Shown here in pieces: positions 30,935-41,618 of a stretch of 64,000 bases of DNA. The position numbers and the translations under genes are program-made. The stretch spans positions 157,001 to 221,000 of the forward strand of contig JASPKZ010001598.1 of the NCBI GenBank assembly GCA_030220185.1, given 5' to 3'. How positions within the stretch are numbered: position 1 is the first letter of the stretch; each line of letters starts with the position of its first letter. The notes under the pieces were generated by a model. It was not told the origin of the DNA. It did no database searches and saw only the letters and a list, made by a program, of their open reading frames with translations. Source of the DNA: Diploptera punctata. Lineage: Eukaryota > Arthropoda > Insecta > Blattodea > Blaberidae.

Positions 30935-31250
30935 CATCATCATCCGGTTCATGGCAGCTGCCGCCGTCTTCCGGAAACCAAACGCCATTCCTCTCTATCC
31001 ATCCATTGATCTTCCTCCATCCGTCTGATATTCATAGCTGCTTGTACCCCTTCTATTCAAGTTTTGTTCGGTCTTCCTCCTTTCCATTGGGATCCATTCC
31101 ATAACAATTTTTGGCAATCTTTGCTCTGGCATTCGTGTGACATGACCATACCACTGCAATATTTTTTTTCTATGATGTCTATGATGTCCGGCTCCTCTTG
31201 TACACCCATAATTTCCCTTATTTCTTTATTTCGTATTCTATCAATGTTAA
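30935..31250 (-). mobile_element. LINE tail
   Basis: The minus strand reads NIDRIRNKEIREIMGVQEEP, MVMSHECQSKDCQ-like residues and DQWMDREEWRLVSG, a LINE C-terminal tail with frame breaks. Confidence 0.75.
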
Positions 31251-31316
31251 CTTTTAGAACCTAAAAATCCGGTCCCTAAATGACGTAAAATAATACCCAT
31301 TTATCGCATCAAACTA
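31247..31316. repeat. Duplicated block, right copy
   Basis: Second copy of 30445-30514. The sequence diverges at the end into ACACGCTTTATATTAGC. Confidence 0.85.
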
Positions 31317-31554
31317 CTTTTTACACGCTTTATATTAGCTTGACCTGTATCTATCTATGTAACAGATTCTTTCAACGCGATTTTCACCCACTTAAAATCA
31401 TTGGATCGACTTGAAACTTTGTATACTTGTAAAGGATCAATGACAATACAATAATTTCATAAATGTTTCTAAAATCCTGGCCAGAATCAGCAGAAAATCA
31501 AAATAATAAAAACCGGTATAATAGGTTGCGGACTTATCAACTTCTTACTCAATC

Positions 31555-31638
31555 GTTGTAAGAGCTCAGTTGGTCGAGCGATGAAATGTAGTGGTATATA
31601 CTTTCATAAGTCGCTGGTTCAAATCCGGCTGGGAGGAA
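31555..31638 (+). pseudogene. tRNA-Tyr-like pseudogene with intron-like insert
   Basis: Resembles nuclear tRNA-Tyr. It has D-arm GCTCAGTTGGTCGAGC, an anticodon stem ATGAA/TTCAT enclosing tGTAg (GTA, Tyr) and an extra TGGTATATAC at the usual intron site, then GTCGCTGGTTCAAATCCGGC for the variable and T-arm. The 5' acceptor strand does not pair with the 3' TGGGAGG, so it is probably dead. Confidence 0.75.
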
Positions 31639-31732
31639 TTTTTAGTAGTGTATTAATTTTAGCTCATATTACAACAGTATCGAATTTAAAGATATTTACA
31701 TTTTTATCTAACTCTGTAAAATATTAAAAGTA

Positions 31733-32398
31733 AAAAATAAATAATAGTTTTAAAAAACTAAAACAACACGCTTTATTAGAAAACCGAACTAAAAAATGAA
31801 AAATAATTTTAATTTGCAACACGCTTGGGATAAAATTAAAGTGGTCAACAAAAAAATCATCTTCAACATATCTAGAATAAAACTAGAGTTATCTACAAGA
31901 AATATAATTTTACCATCAAAAACGTGGGGTGCTCTATATCAATTAATATATTGGATATTAAACAGATATTGGTAAAAGAAAGTCTCTAAGAAGAAAACGT
32001 AAAAACTATAAAAAGCACCCCACGCTTTTGATGGTAATTTTTTTTTTCAGATAACTAGTTTTATTCTAGATGTGTTGGAGATGATTTTTTTGTTGACCAC
32101 TTTAATTTTATCCCAAGCGTGTTGGAAATTAAAATTGTTTCACAACAGTCAAGAAATAAGAAGATTAAAAAGAAATAAAATATTAGAACTTCCTTTCATT
32201 TTTGCATAAAATGTTGTATAATGGAGTGCTATCAATGGGCAGTATTCTCCTAACAAGTTATGTATTTTAACAAATTTACTTATTGTCTTTTCAAGATAGA
32301 TTGTAAATTAACAATAAAGTTATTAAAAAATTTTTTAGTTCGGTTTTCTAATAAAGCGTGTTGTTTTAGTTTTTTAAACTATTATTTATTATTAAGTT
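31733..32398. mobile_element. Element R palindrome (copies 2 and 3)
   Basis: 31733-31950 is repeated in inverse orientation at 31965-32145 and 32325-32398, around a short centre. The right arm is interrupted by about 175 bp (32150-32324) with no match in the left arm. Shared marks include CAACACGCTTGGGATAAAAT and ACACGCTTTATTAGAAAAC. Confidence 0.75.
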
Positions 32399-32984
32399 TG
32401 AATAGAGTGAGTTTTGGAACTGCACTTTGCAATTAGTTTATAACGATTGTAAAATAATTCCAGATGATATCGTAATAAGAGATAAACCATTGAAAATCGC
32501 TCTCACGATTCTAAATCTGTTTATATGCAGATAAAATCACAGACAAGCCTGAGAGACATCTTTATACGAGTGACCACACTAGAGTCTCATACATAAATGT
32601 TTGAAAACCGCGCACGAATATGTGAGGGGAAGAAAAAAAAAACAATGTAATAAAATATACTCCTATTGCAAGACACTTATGGTTAAAGGATACAAAAGAG
32701 AGCACAGAATAAAAAAAAGGAGAAACTCTGAATTTCCAGAGAGTAGCAGAATTTATAGCTATTTCAAGCATATCAAGACAAGAGTTTTATCTCTGTATAC
32801 AAATAAAACTTTCATCAGTAGTGTTTGTTCTGTGAGCCTGACCTCACGACTGTTTCGTGCTTTACTAAACAATCAAGAATTTCGTCATTTGAATTAAAAT
32901 ATCATGCAGAAGATATTGACATCAGAAAACATACATACAACCGTAGTCAACAAGAGAGGGATTTATCAATGTTTTTAGAAGGAC
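32399..32984. other. No feature recognised
   Basis: AT-rich, with no conserved frame or shared repeat. Confidence 0.45.
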
Positions 32985-33559
32985 TATTTAACTTATGCCC
33001 CAAATGGGAGTCAATGACCAATCACATTTCAATGATTTTTTATTTACAACCAATCACAGTCGTGTTTCGCCTAGAACTTACCAATTGAAGTATATCATAA
33101 GTAATGCCACGAGTGATTTCCAATTCACGACTCACGAAGTGAGGAGTGAATTTATCTAGAGAATTTGGAAATCAAGAGTGGCATTTGTTAGGACTATTTA
33201 ACGAATAAAATTAAGCTGTTTACTCACAAATCATTATTTAACTGTAGTTATTTTAAAATATTTATATATTTAATGTAAACGGCGGTGTTTGAAAACAAAT
33301 GTGAAACGATTGGTACGCTTCATTTGCTTCTTTTGTTCTCACTGCAATCAGATCTTATTATTTATTGCCAAAGGATCACAATGTTGTAAGAATGCACCCT
33401 AGTGGAGAAATGTATAACCAACCTAATAGGTATTAATTAATTTCTGATGTCCTATGATGTAAATATGTCAATTATATTTTTCTGCAACGTCATTTCCTGG
33501 AAAATAATTCGTTTAAGAAAGTGCAAACAGTGTTTTTTTTGTGGTATAATCAATTGTTA

Positions 33560-33903
33560 AATCACATATAAAAGAAAAAATGCAGGTACAATATTCAATG
33601 TTAGATTTTATAAAGAAGAAACAATTAAATTGGTACGGACACAATAGAAGGATGGAAGAAGGAAGACTACCTAAGATAATCATGGATTGGGAACCACAGG
33701 GAAGGAAAAAGAAGGGTAGACCATCTATTACGTGGATTCAGGGAATCAATGAAGCTAAGAGGGAATGGGAAATAGAAGAAGATATATGGATGAACAGACA
33801 GGAATGGAAAAATGTGTTGAAACAAATGTGTAGTTAACTGTGAACATGGGTACCGGAAAAATGTATATTCATTGTAAAAGTCGGAATAATAATAAAAAAA
33901 ATA
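33560..33903 (+). mobile_element. LINE tail inserted in element M, with 14-bp target-site duplication
   Basis: The frame reads KKKQLNWYGHNRRMEEGRLP, PQGRKKKGRPSITWIQG and RQEWKNVLKQMCS*. It is flanked by ATAATCAATTGTTA at 33546-33559 and 33904-33917. It is a clean 344-bp 5'-truncated insertion. Confidence 0.92.
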
Positions 33904-34279
33904 ATAATCAATTGTTACAAATGTTTTTATATTATCTCTCGCATTCGCTTTCTGTTGACATTCATGCACTATATATGCAATCTCGTAGCCGTATTTCTTA
34001 GAGAGTCAGTCACTGCAAAATAATGCTTATGTACTATTCAGAATGTTAAAAAGGAGGTGCTGTCTTTATTGTGATAAACTTTAGTTGGTAAATTTTAGGC
34101 GAAGCACGACTGTGATTGGTTGCAAATAAAAAATCATTGAAATGTTATTGGTCATTGACTCCCATTTGGGGCATGAGTTAATTAGTCATAATAAAGAAAG
34201 CACCTTCTTTTTAACATTCTTGAATAGGTCATGGCATTATTTTGCAGTGACTGACTCTCCAAGAAATGCGGCTACCGGA

Positions 34280-34294
34280 ATATGTATGTATATA

Positions 34295-34344
<50 letters not shown>
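34280..34344. repeat. (AT)n microsatellite
   Basis: An interrupted (AT)n tract of about 65 bp inside the right arm of element M. Confidence 0.93.
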
Positions 34345-34347
<3 letters not shown>

Positions 34348-35083
34348 CATGAATGTCAACAGAAAGCGCATGCAAGAGATAATATAAAAAAAATTGTAAC
34401 AATTGATTGTACCACAAAAAAAAAACAACTGTTTGCACTTTCTTAAACGAATTATTTTCCAGGAAATGACGTTCCAGAAAAATGTAATTGATATATTTAC
34501 AATAGGACAACAGAAATTAATTAATACCTATAACGTTGGTTATAAATTTCTCCACTAGGGTGCATTCTTACAATATATTTAATACCTATAACGTTGGTTA
34601 TACTAGGGTGCATTCTTACAACATTGCAATCTTTTGGCAATAAATAATATGATCTGGTTGCAGTGATGAACAAAGGAAGCAAATGAAGCGTACCAATCAT
34701 TTCTCATTTGTTTTCAAACATCGCCGTTTACATTAAATATATAAATATTTAAAAATAACTATAGTTAAATAATGATTTGTGAGTAAACAGCTTAATTTTA
34801 TTCGTTAAATAGTCTTAATAAATGCCACTCTTGATTTCCAAATTCTCTAGATAAATTGGAAATCACCCGTGGCGTTACTTATGATAACAATAATAAGATC
34901 TGTTGTCTTTGACATCGTTCGATTTCTAATAACAAGAAACCGGATTATATACATTTGCATATTCCAAATGCATTTTCATATTTAGACCTTTTTTCACCTG
35001 TTATTTCGTATTTTAACTAAAAACTAGTGATAACGCAAATTTTTGCGCTATATTTACAACATTTTAAAAATCTGTCTTGTTTT

Positions 35084-35521
35084 ACAATGAACATTTCAAG
35101 GCCATCAAAAGTGTAGTAAACAATTTCGATAGAGCAGAGGCTTTGGCAGTTCGTGACTGCAAGGAATCTTTAACGATTCTAGTATTTAAAAAAAAAAACA
35201 TTGCTGTGATTAGCACTAATTTTTTCCATACACCTGCAACTATTGAATAGCTTAAAACTCAAGGTTTGGCGTTGATTGATTCTATTCAGGAAGACCAAAA
35301 CATCGGTGGAAAGATCAAGACCATCTTCACTAGGTTTACCGTACAGGCCACATGGCCTAAAACGAATTTGTTCATGATGATGATGATGATTCTATTCAGT
35401 TAATGGATAAAATCCAACTGAACTCCTCATTGCTGGAGGTATTTCCGAACAAATTTAAAGAAAAGTTTGAAAACATTTTGAACGATATCCAGACGTTGAA
35501 ACGTTGTGTCAAACATTTCTA
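35084..35521 (+). pseudogene. hAT-like transposase pseudogene, middle part
   Basis: One frame runs YNEHFKAIKSVVNNFDRAEA, continues to HTPATIE, meets a single stop, then KTQGLALIDSIQ. It resumes after a LINE insertion with LMDKIQLNSSLLEVFPNKFK and FENILNDIQTL. The helical, charged composition and the relation to the DVER-type end at 37008 suggest a domesticated-looking or mobile hAT-type transposase common in insects. It is inactivated by the stop, the insert and loss of continuity. The assignment rests on recall of the family pattern. Confidence 0.5.
35290..35387 (+). mobile_element. 98-bp LINE 3' end inserted in the pseudogene, with 12-bp target-site duplication
   Basis: Encodes the very end of a LINE tail (a GRPKHRWKDQD-like frame), then GGCCACATGGCC and (GAT)n. 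It is flanked by GATTCTATTCAG at 35278-35289 and 35388-35399. It is the same 3' end as the LINE at 36645. Confidence 0.92.
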
Positions 35522-35865
35522 TATTTGAAAGACAACAATTGTGGCTTCCCTTACTCTTAAATGATGATGAGGCTTCTGCCTCAATGTGTGAAGTGATTTT
35601 TAAGAACCCAAATTGTTATAAATGTTTTATGGGCCGGGTGGGAGAACAGTGCCTTTTTATTTACGCACTTTAACAGTACATAATTGGCATACATATTAAT
35701 CAAATACTATATATAACGTATTTCAATCTGGGAAAGTTATCATCATTTGTTTATTTTCTCGTAAATATGAAAATAAAGTGGGACTATTTCCTCTCATGAC
35801 CACGAAGGTTACAACAGTTCTTACTTCTAACCAGCGATAAACCACCGATTATCACAACGATGAGC

Positions 35866-35955
35866 ACCGATGACCACAGATACACCACCGATGACCACAG
35901 ATACACCACCGATGACCACAGATACACCACCGATGACCACAGATATACCACCGTT
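35866..35955. repeat. 21-bp minisatellite
   Basis: About four and a half copies of CCGATGACCACAGATACACCA, with the outer copies diverged. Confidence 0.93.
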
Positions 35956-36572
35956 ACAGCATATCAGTGGCTTCAACAAATTATGTCCGAATTTGTCTTT
36001 TACATATTTAACCGCTTAAAATAATAAAAGGATGTTCCCTGGAATTCACCTACGTTAGAGTAATTGATTTAGTTTCCATCCAATGATTTAGGTTTGGTTA
36101 GCTTTTAGTTTCCTTGCATTTTAAATCTGATTTAATACGTAACATAAATGCCCTCTTCATATCTGTTATTCTATGGACCATTCAACATGTCTGACGGTTA
36201 CAATGTAAAATCATATCTCCACTACTTCATTTCATGATAGGTTTCAATATTTTGACGATGGTTAAATCCCAGAGGTAAATGGTATCATCAACACTTCGTA
36301 ATACTTTAAATTACATCAAAAATTGCATAAGTCGCGTAAGTAAAAAGCTGGTCTTGTACAACCCCACCGTTTTATGAAATTCATAACACACAATATAACC
36401 ATATGTAGTATTTTCTAACACACTTTTAGACGATTTATGTAATTCATAACACTCCTTCAAAACCATAAGTTAATATTTCTGTTTTACAATGTATAGTATA
36501 ATATTGTTATAGTAAGCTACAACCCTAACATGCCTTTGTGGCGAAATAGGGTTTCAAAATATTTGGAGATTC

Positions 36573-36573
<1 letters not shown>
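35956..36573. other. No feature recognised
   Basis: AT-rich spacer with no conserved coding block. Confidence 0.45.

Positions 36574-36621
<48 letters not shown>
36574..36621. repeat. (TAA)n microsatellite
   Basis: About 16 TAA units upstream of the LINE tail. Confidence 0.95.
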
Positions 36622-36623
<2 letters not shown>

Positions 36624-36644
36624 TTTGTGTCAAATTAATAGTTT

Positions 36645-37005
36645 TATAAATAGGACGGGCTAAAAGAAACTCTCATAAACTTCAAGTAAGCCAAATGCGC
36701 TTCTTACGATCATTGTTAGGAGTTAATAGACTGGATCACCAAAGGAACACTATTAGCAGAGGAAAAACTTGGAGTAACAAGTTTAAATGAAGATTATACA
36801 AAGATTACAACAAGAATGGAAAAATCATCTGAGGAGAATGGCAAGAAATAGGACTTTCAAAATTGGCATTCCGATATACCCCTAATGGACATAGGGACCA
36901 AGGAATACCAAAACATGGTGGAAAGAGCAAGACCATCCTTCGCTAGTTTTACCGTCAGGCCACATGGCCCCCTACCTAAAAAAAAAAACGAATTTGTTCA
37001 TCATG
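36645..37005 (+). mobile_element. LINE tail
   Basis: Contains LQVSQMRFLRSLLGVNRLDH, a RM.R.RTFKIG-type block and CAAGACCATCCTTCGC, then GGCCACATGGCC and CATCATGATGAT. Its 3' end is the one found alone at 35290-35387. It ends exactly where the hAT-like frame resumes. Confidence 0.85.
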
Positions 37006-37007
37006 AT

Positions 37008-37190
37008 GATAGTTTTTGCCAGAAATAATGAATGTCAAAATAGCACCCAAATTAAAATACTGACCAATTACTTCAATGACGTAGAACGGCCAATTTCTGT
37101 TTATAAACTTATTTTGAGCGATCGAAGACACAACCTTACTACCGAACATTTGGAACAGTACCTGATCGTTTCTGTTTACAATAGTAGCTA
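37008..37190 (+). pseudogene. hAT-like transposase C-terminus (dimerisation region)
   Basis: The frame reads NYFNDVERPISVYKLILSDR, then RHNLTTEHLEQYLIVSVYN and a stop. The DVERxxSxYKxxLSDxR...EhLeqyLi pattern matches the C-terminal dimerisation segment of hAT-type transposases. It is probably the end of the pseudogene begun at 35084, now separated from it by about 1.5 kb including a LINE tail. Confidence 0.6.
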
Positions 37191-37261
37191 AATATAGAAT
37201 ATTTTAATTTGTGAACAATATTTTTTCCTGATACTGATTTATAATAATTTATCATATTAAG

Positions 37262-37556
37262 TAAGTAATCCCACTACAGGCCTCAGGAGGCCCTTGGGGT
37301 AGTAGGAGGTTAAGGCTCCCACTATTTCTAGACAATCGGCACTTGATGTCAGCCGGGTTGTCAGCCCTGCGTGACGGCCGCCTTTACCCCCAGAACAAGC
37401 GTCTGGTACTCATTTCCGTTAGAGGCTGAGTCGACCCCAGGGCCAAAGTGCCGCCAGAAGGTTTGGGCCAGTTTAAAATTCCTGACCTCACCGGGACTGA
37501 AACCCCTTAGACCTTCCGGCTTGTAGCTCAGTGCCTTAACCACTTAAATAGATAAT
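37262..37556 (-). mobile_element. SINE4 with tRNA-like head
   Basis: The minus strand starts AGTGGTTAAGGCACTGAGC, with the B-box-like GGTTTCAGTCCCGGTGAGG, then the body shared with 23772 (CGGCTGACATCAAGTGCCG) and the end CCTGTAGTGGGATTAC. It is more complete than the copy at 23772. Confidence 0.87.
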
Positions 37557-37672
37557 ACAACTACTAATTATTATGTTAATTGACAAATAAAATATCTAAT
37601 AATGTAATAACTATGTTTTTTATTATTATTATTTGGTATTGCATATATTGACATTTTCCATGCATATTTTAA

Positions 37673-37892
37673 CCCTCAAATTCGTAATGTATCCTTTTGG
37701 ATACATCAGTTGGTTCAATTAATTTAAATATTTTAAATAAATCAAAAGAAAACGAACAAAAAGAAACCACTTAAATGTGTGTCTCATTATACAATATACC
37801 TAATAATAGCAGTTACACAAGATTCCTGTTTCACTGCGGTCCGCCACATTCAAATAACTAACAGAAGAAATTTGGTTTTGCCAATTTAAGGG
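37673..37892. mobile_element. piggyBac-type MITE, copy 2
   Basis: 220 bp, CCCTCAAATT...AATTTAAGGG, flanked by TTAA at 37669-37672 and 37893-37896. It is closely related to the copy at 22792. Confidence 0.9.
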
Positions 37893-37977
37893 TTAAGCAT
37901 TTTTCGTGCATATTTGAATGCATATTTCGAGCTTGTTATGTTGCATGAAATCCGGTCTCTACTAATAACAAATATTA

Positions 37978-38225
37978 TCGGTCCATCCAAGCTCCTGATT
38001 GTAGATGTTTCTCCTTCATGTATAAGCATATTCCTTGACTCCAAGAAGATTTAAGTCTTCCTCTGCTTCGTCTTCCCTCAGGTTTCCATTTCAAAACACA
38101 TGTTGGTAATCGATCCTCTTCCATCCGCTGGACATGTCCGTACCATCTTAATTGCTGAGTTTTAATATAATATAAAATATTGTCTTCAATCTTCATTTTC
38201 TCCCTTATAACCGAGCTCCTAGTTT

Positions 38226-38226
<1 letters not shown>
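37978..38226 (-). mobile_element. LINE tail
   Basis: The minus strand reads RSSVIREKMKIEDNILYYIK, QQLRWYGHVQRMEEDRLPT and PEGRRSRGRLKSSWSQG. Its upstream side is an (ATT)n tract at 38228-38286. Confidence 0.87.

Positions 38227-38227
<1 letters not shown>

Positions 38228-38286
<59 letters not shown>
38228..38286. repeat. (TAA)n microsatellite
   Basis: About 19 units. Confidence 0.95.
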
Positions 38287-38288
<2 letters not shown>

Positions 38289-38684
38289 TATATTGAAGGA
38301 TTAGACCTGTTGGTCTGTTCCGACTCAAAATTATTCACACCATCTTTTCAAAGGTACATTAAAAGCGTTAAATAAATCAACAAATAAAATAGGTCACCAG
38401 ATAAATGATGAAAAAACAAAATATATTATCTGTGATGAAAGTAAGAGATAGGCTATAAAAGAAAGGAACAACAAATACGGTACAAGTAGAGAATTTTAAA
38501 TGCGAAAAAGTTTAATGTTTTGTTTTTCTGGGGATTTAGATTAACAATAATGATGAGATTAAAGAGGAAATAAGTAAGAAAATTCTAAATGCCAATAAAT
38601 GTTACTATGGAATGGTAAAATATTTTAAATCAAAATATCTCACTTTTAACGCAAAAATCGGATTATATAAGACACTAGCTAATA

Positions 38685-39617
38685 CCCGGCGTGCGCTGCT
38701 ACTCCTAAATAAATGATATTTGTTTTTACGTTTAGTTGAATAAGTAAAAGGAATAATAATTATAAATTTATGTCATTTTTTTATTAGATACCCCGTGCTG
38801 ATTACCCGGCATTGCCCAGGAATCTACGTATCCCGATGTATTTGGCATAAATGAGCTGAAAGACAAAATTTGTTATTTCGAGTTATCCGTGCTGCTGCTC
38901 TGCTTGTACGTGAATCTACTCATCCTGATCTTCTTGGGATCAATGAAAGACAAAAATGGTTATTGTGAGTTACTCCTAAAAGATAAACATATGCAGCCGC
39001 GGGCTTTTTTATAGAGTTTTTTTGAGGCATTCAATTTTATGTACATTATTTTGGTGTATTTGTTATGGTTTAGGCAAAATAAGTCATTTAAGCGCACAAT
39101 AAGCCACTTTTATTTTACTTTTCTCTGCAAAGGGCGGTTTTTAAGGGTGAAGGGTTTGAGCATTAAAATTCTCTTGTAGCCTATAACCTTCCCGGGATAA
39201 TCCTGAACATTTTGCAAAAAGCCCCATCACAAAAGGCAGTGCACGCTTGTCCGGCAATCTCCTTACCCCGTTCTTATTGGCATCAATGAAAGACAAAAAA
39301 GATAAACATATGCTGTCGCGGACTTTTTTGTAGAGTTTATTGAGATATTCAATTCATTGTAAATTAATTTTGAGCATTTGTTGTGGTTTAGGCAGCGTAA
39401 GCCATTTAAGCGTCAAAAAAGGATTTTTTCACTTTTTTCACTATAAAGGGTGATTTTTAAGGGTGTAGGAGTTGAGTATCACAACTCTCTTATGGCCTAT
39501 GTTCATCCCGGGAATCTCCTGAACATTTTGCAAAAAAAAACATCACAATCGGATCAACGGTATGGCCGCGCATAAAGTATGTACGAACGAACAAACAAAC
39601 ATTTTTATATATTAGAT
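38685..39617 (+). mobile_element. Element L, copy 2
   Basis: Starts TAATACCCGGCGTGCGCTGC and ends CAATCGGATCAACGG...ATATATTAGAT. It contains two diverged copies of the CCATTTAAGCG / GTTATGGTTTAGGCA segment. Confidence 0.75.
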
Positions 39618-39676
39618 TTATAAATATAAAATTATAGAATATTCACCTGAAAGGTCCGTCTCCTCAACTTAATTAA

Positions 39677-40200
39677 TCATTTAACTGTAGCGCTTTCGGG
39701 ACTTGTCCCATCATCGGCAGGATTCAAAACTGGTGTTTCACTGAAGATCTGGTAGAGGGGGTTGCATGTATTGGGTTCGTTTTCGTTTATCAGGCTGTCG
39801 TTGTGAGCTGCTTTCATGATTTCCATCTCTTCGAGTACGTTTATCTTCGCTGGATTATTTTCTCTGTGCATTACTGTTAGGGTGTTTAATATTTAACATG
39901 CGATGTCCTTCATGGATAACGTGTTTTGCATAGCTTGATTTCCCTTCTGCGTAAATGAAGTCTCGAAAATGTTCTTTGAATCTGATGTTAAAACTCCTGT
40001 TTGTCCTTCCTATATAAAATTTGTTGCAGTCCTTACATGTCAGTTTATAAACTCCTTTGCTGTTGAAAATGTTACTTTCTTCAATGTTATTGTTTTTTTA
40101 AGTTGTTTAATTTGTTATTGGTTTTGTATGCTACTTTTACGTTTTTATCGGCTTTCTTTAGTGCATTGGCTAATTTTGTCGTTTCTTTTCCTGTGTATGT
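39677..40200 (-). pseudogene. PLE GIY-YIG endonuclease, C-terminal part
   Basis: Nicks target DNA during PLE retrotransposition. On the minus strand the GVY motif is at 40047-40055 (GVYKLTC) and YIG at 40008-40016 (FYIGRTNR), followed by RFKEHFRDF and SSYAKHV. Upstream residues AYKTNNKLNN match the linker after the RT. A frameshift near 40085 and another near 39875 break the frame; the last segment then reads NVLEEMEIMKAAHND and ends DDGTSPESATVK*. The RT domain is absent. The terminal DDGTSPE codons are the hammerhead stem II sequence. Confidence 0.88.
39685..39720 (-). ncRNA. Hammerhead-like core H6 (one core change)
   Basis: CCGATGA (consensus CTGATGA), stem II GGGAC/GTCCC, GAAA, stem III GCGC, TAC. 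It overlaps the last codons of the endonuclease frame. Confidence 0.6.
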
Positions 40201-40351
40201 AAGTGCCTCAACGGAAAGATTGTGCTAACGTATGGAAGTGAAACTTGGGCAGATAAATGAAATAAATGACAACTAAAATGTGATTAAAGTTGTAAGAAAA
40301 CTGAATCTCATGTGATATTAGTACTATAGCATAGTGTTAATCAAATGTGCG

Positions 40352-40470
40352 TAAATGGAGAAAAGGGTAAGGTGCGAGTTGGCAAACAATATTCAGTTAC
40401 TTCGGTATGAAAGTATGAAAGTATCTGAATATTGTTTACCGCACCCAACCCTTTTTGCCATTTAGACAAA
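40352..40470. repeat. Inverted repeat (hairpin) about 45-bp arms
   Basis: AATGGAGAAAAGGGTAAGG...AATATTCAG is mirrored by CTGAATATTG...CCCTTTTTGCCATT, with a short centre. It may be a small MITE. Confidence 0.65.
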
Positions 40471-40499
40471 TTGGAATAATGGGACCACTAAAATCACTT

Positions 40500-41130
40500 G
40501 AAATGGTTTGGACTGAAAACACCTTTGCTCAGCTCGGAATTTTTGAAAGGAAAATTCTTAGAAAAATATATGGACCCATTCAGGAAAGAGGTGCTATTAT
40601 GCATTGCAGGGACTCTTACGTCCCAACTCCTTTAAAATAAAGTTAAACTAAAAATATATAAAACTATTATCCTACCAGTTATATTATATGGTTGCGAAAC
40701 GTGGACTCTTACTTTAAGGGAGAAAAGGAGATTACGATTATGTGAGAATAAAGCTCTTAGAAAAATGTTTGGACCAAAGAGAGATGAACAGACAGGTAAA
40801 TGGAAAAGACTACATAACAATGAACTACATGGTCTTTACAGGAAGCCGGATATAATAATAACAATTAAGTCTCGTAGACTGCGATGGGCAGGATATATGC
40901 CACGAATGGGGAATGAAAGACGTGCATGAAAGCTTCTTGTAGGAAAACAAGAAGGAAAACGCCCTGTTGGTAGACCAAGAATGAGGTGGGAAATTAACAT
41001 TAACTATGATTTGAGGGATGTAGATAATACATGAAATGATTGGAAATCATTAGCTCAGGATAGGGATGTATGGAGAGCTTATGTCCGCGCGGCCATGAAC
41101 TTGCGTGTTTCGATAGTGCCAGTGAGTTAG
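40500..41130 (+). mobile_element. LINE-A tail, with a chimeric start
   Basis: Begins with an ERKILRKIYGP block of another LINE fused at about 40585 to the LINE-A CYYALQ region. It then follows YGCETWTLTLREKRRLR, FGPKRDEQTGKWKRLHNN, RLRWAG and RDVWRAYVRAAMN. Stops at codons such as TGAAAGC show it is dead. Confidence 0.87.
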
Positions 41131-41618
41131 TTATTCAGGAAAGAGGATAATGGCTAATGCGACAGCGACATAATGAGGAATTATGCGTCAGATGTTGTAA
41201 AAGAATCCCCTAAAATCCCTCGCGGCCATGAACATCGGGGTTCAATCGTAAATTATTTTGGCATTAAGATCTAAATTCATTAATTGTTTACGAGAAACAA
41301 AGTTTCTTACTCCTCAACTCTATATCAATAACCATGATTTCTGAGAGCTTGTTTTTCTCTTATATAGGTGAGACGTGGAAATAGAGAAAAAAAGGTTTGG
41401 AGCCATATTTGGACGTGCAACATAGATTACAAGTAGACCCTGGTATGACAAATAGCCTGACAGTTGGACAGCAGAGCTGACGTGAAGACTGCATTCTTCA
41501 CATGTCAAATGGTCAGCCACACACAGTTATCAATATAACACATTTGCATATTAACAGTATTAAGAGTTTTATATGAAAACATCATCTAGAAAATGAAGAT
41601 TATAAAAAGTCTCAAATT
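41131..41618. other. No feature recognised
   Basis: Unassigned sequence with no conserved frame. Confidence 0.45.

Larger units (their letters stand above)
32985..34890. mobile_element. Element M, two copies nested in inverse orientation
   Basis: 32985-33100 is the left module and about 34190-34890 the right body of one M copy in the 18357 orientation. Between them, 33105-34187 is a complete M in reverse. The result is a palindrome of about 1.9 kb in which the ACCAATCAC-containing module occurs at 32985 and inverted at 34080. A LINE tail (33560-33903) and an (AT)n tract (34280-34344) interrupt it. Confidence 0.7.
39618..40217 (-). mobile_element. Penelope-like element P4, 5'-truncated
   Basis: On the minus strand this holds the end of the PLE gene with the GIY-YIG endonuclease, then a hammerhead-like core and the arm sequence shared with P1 (GGTCCGTCTCCTCAA inverse). 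At its 5' end only TTTCCGTTGAGG of the upstream inverted terminus remains. Confidence 0.9.
38330..40330 (+). mobile_element. LINE RT C-terminal part split by element L and a PLE
   Basis: The left part (38330-38690) reads HQINDEKTKYIICDESKR and KILNANKCYYGMVKYF, ending AKIGLYKTLA. The right part (40218-40330) resumes with LTYGSETWADK*. In uninterrupted LINEs these blocks are adjacent, so the intervening 1.5 kb is insertion. Confidence 0.82.

Noticed and set aside
35866..35955. CRISPR array or zinc-finger-like protein repeat
   Set aside because: The 21-bp units are contiguous without spacers and no conserved Cys/His residues are encoded; a minisatellite explains it.
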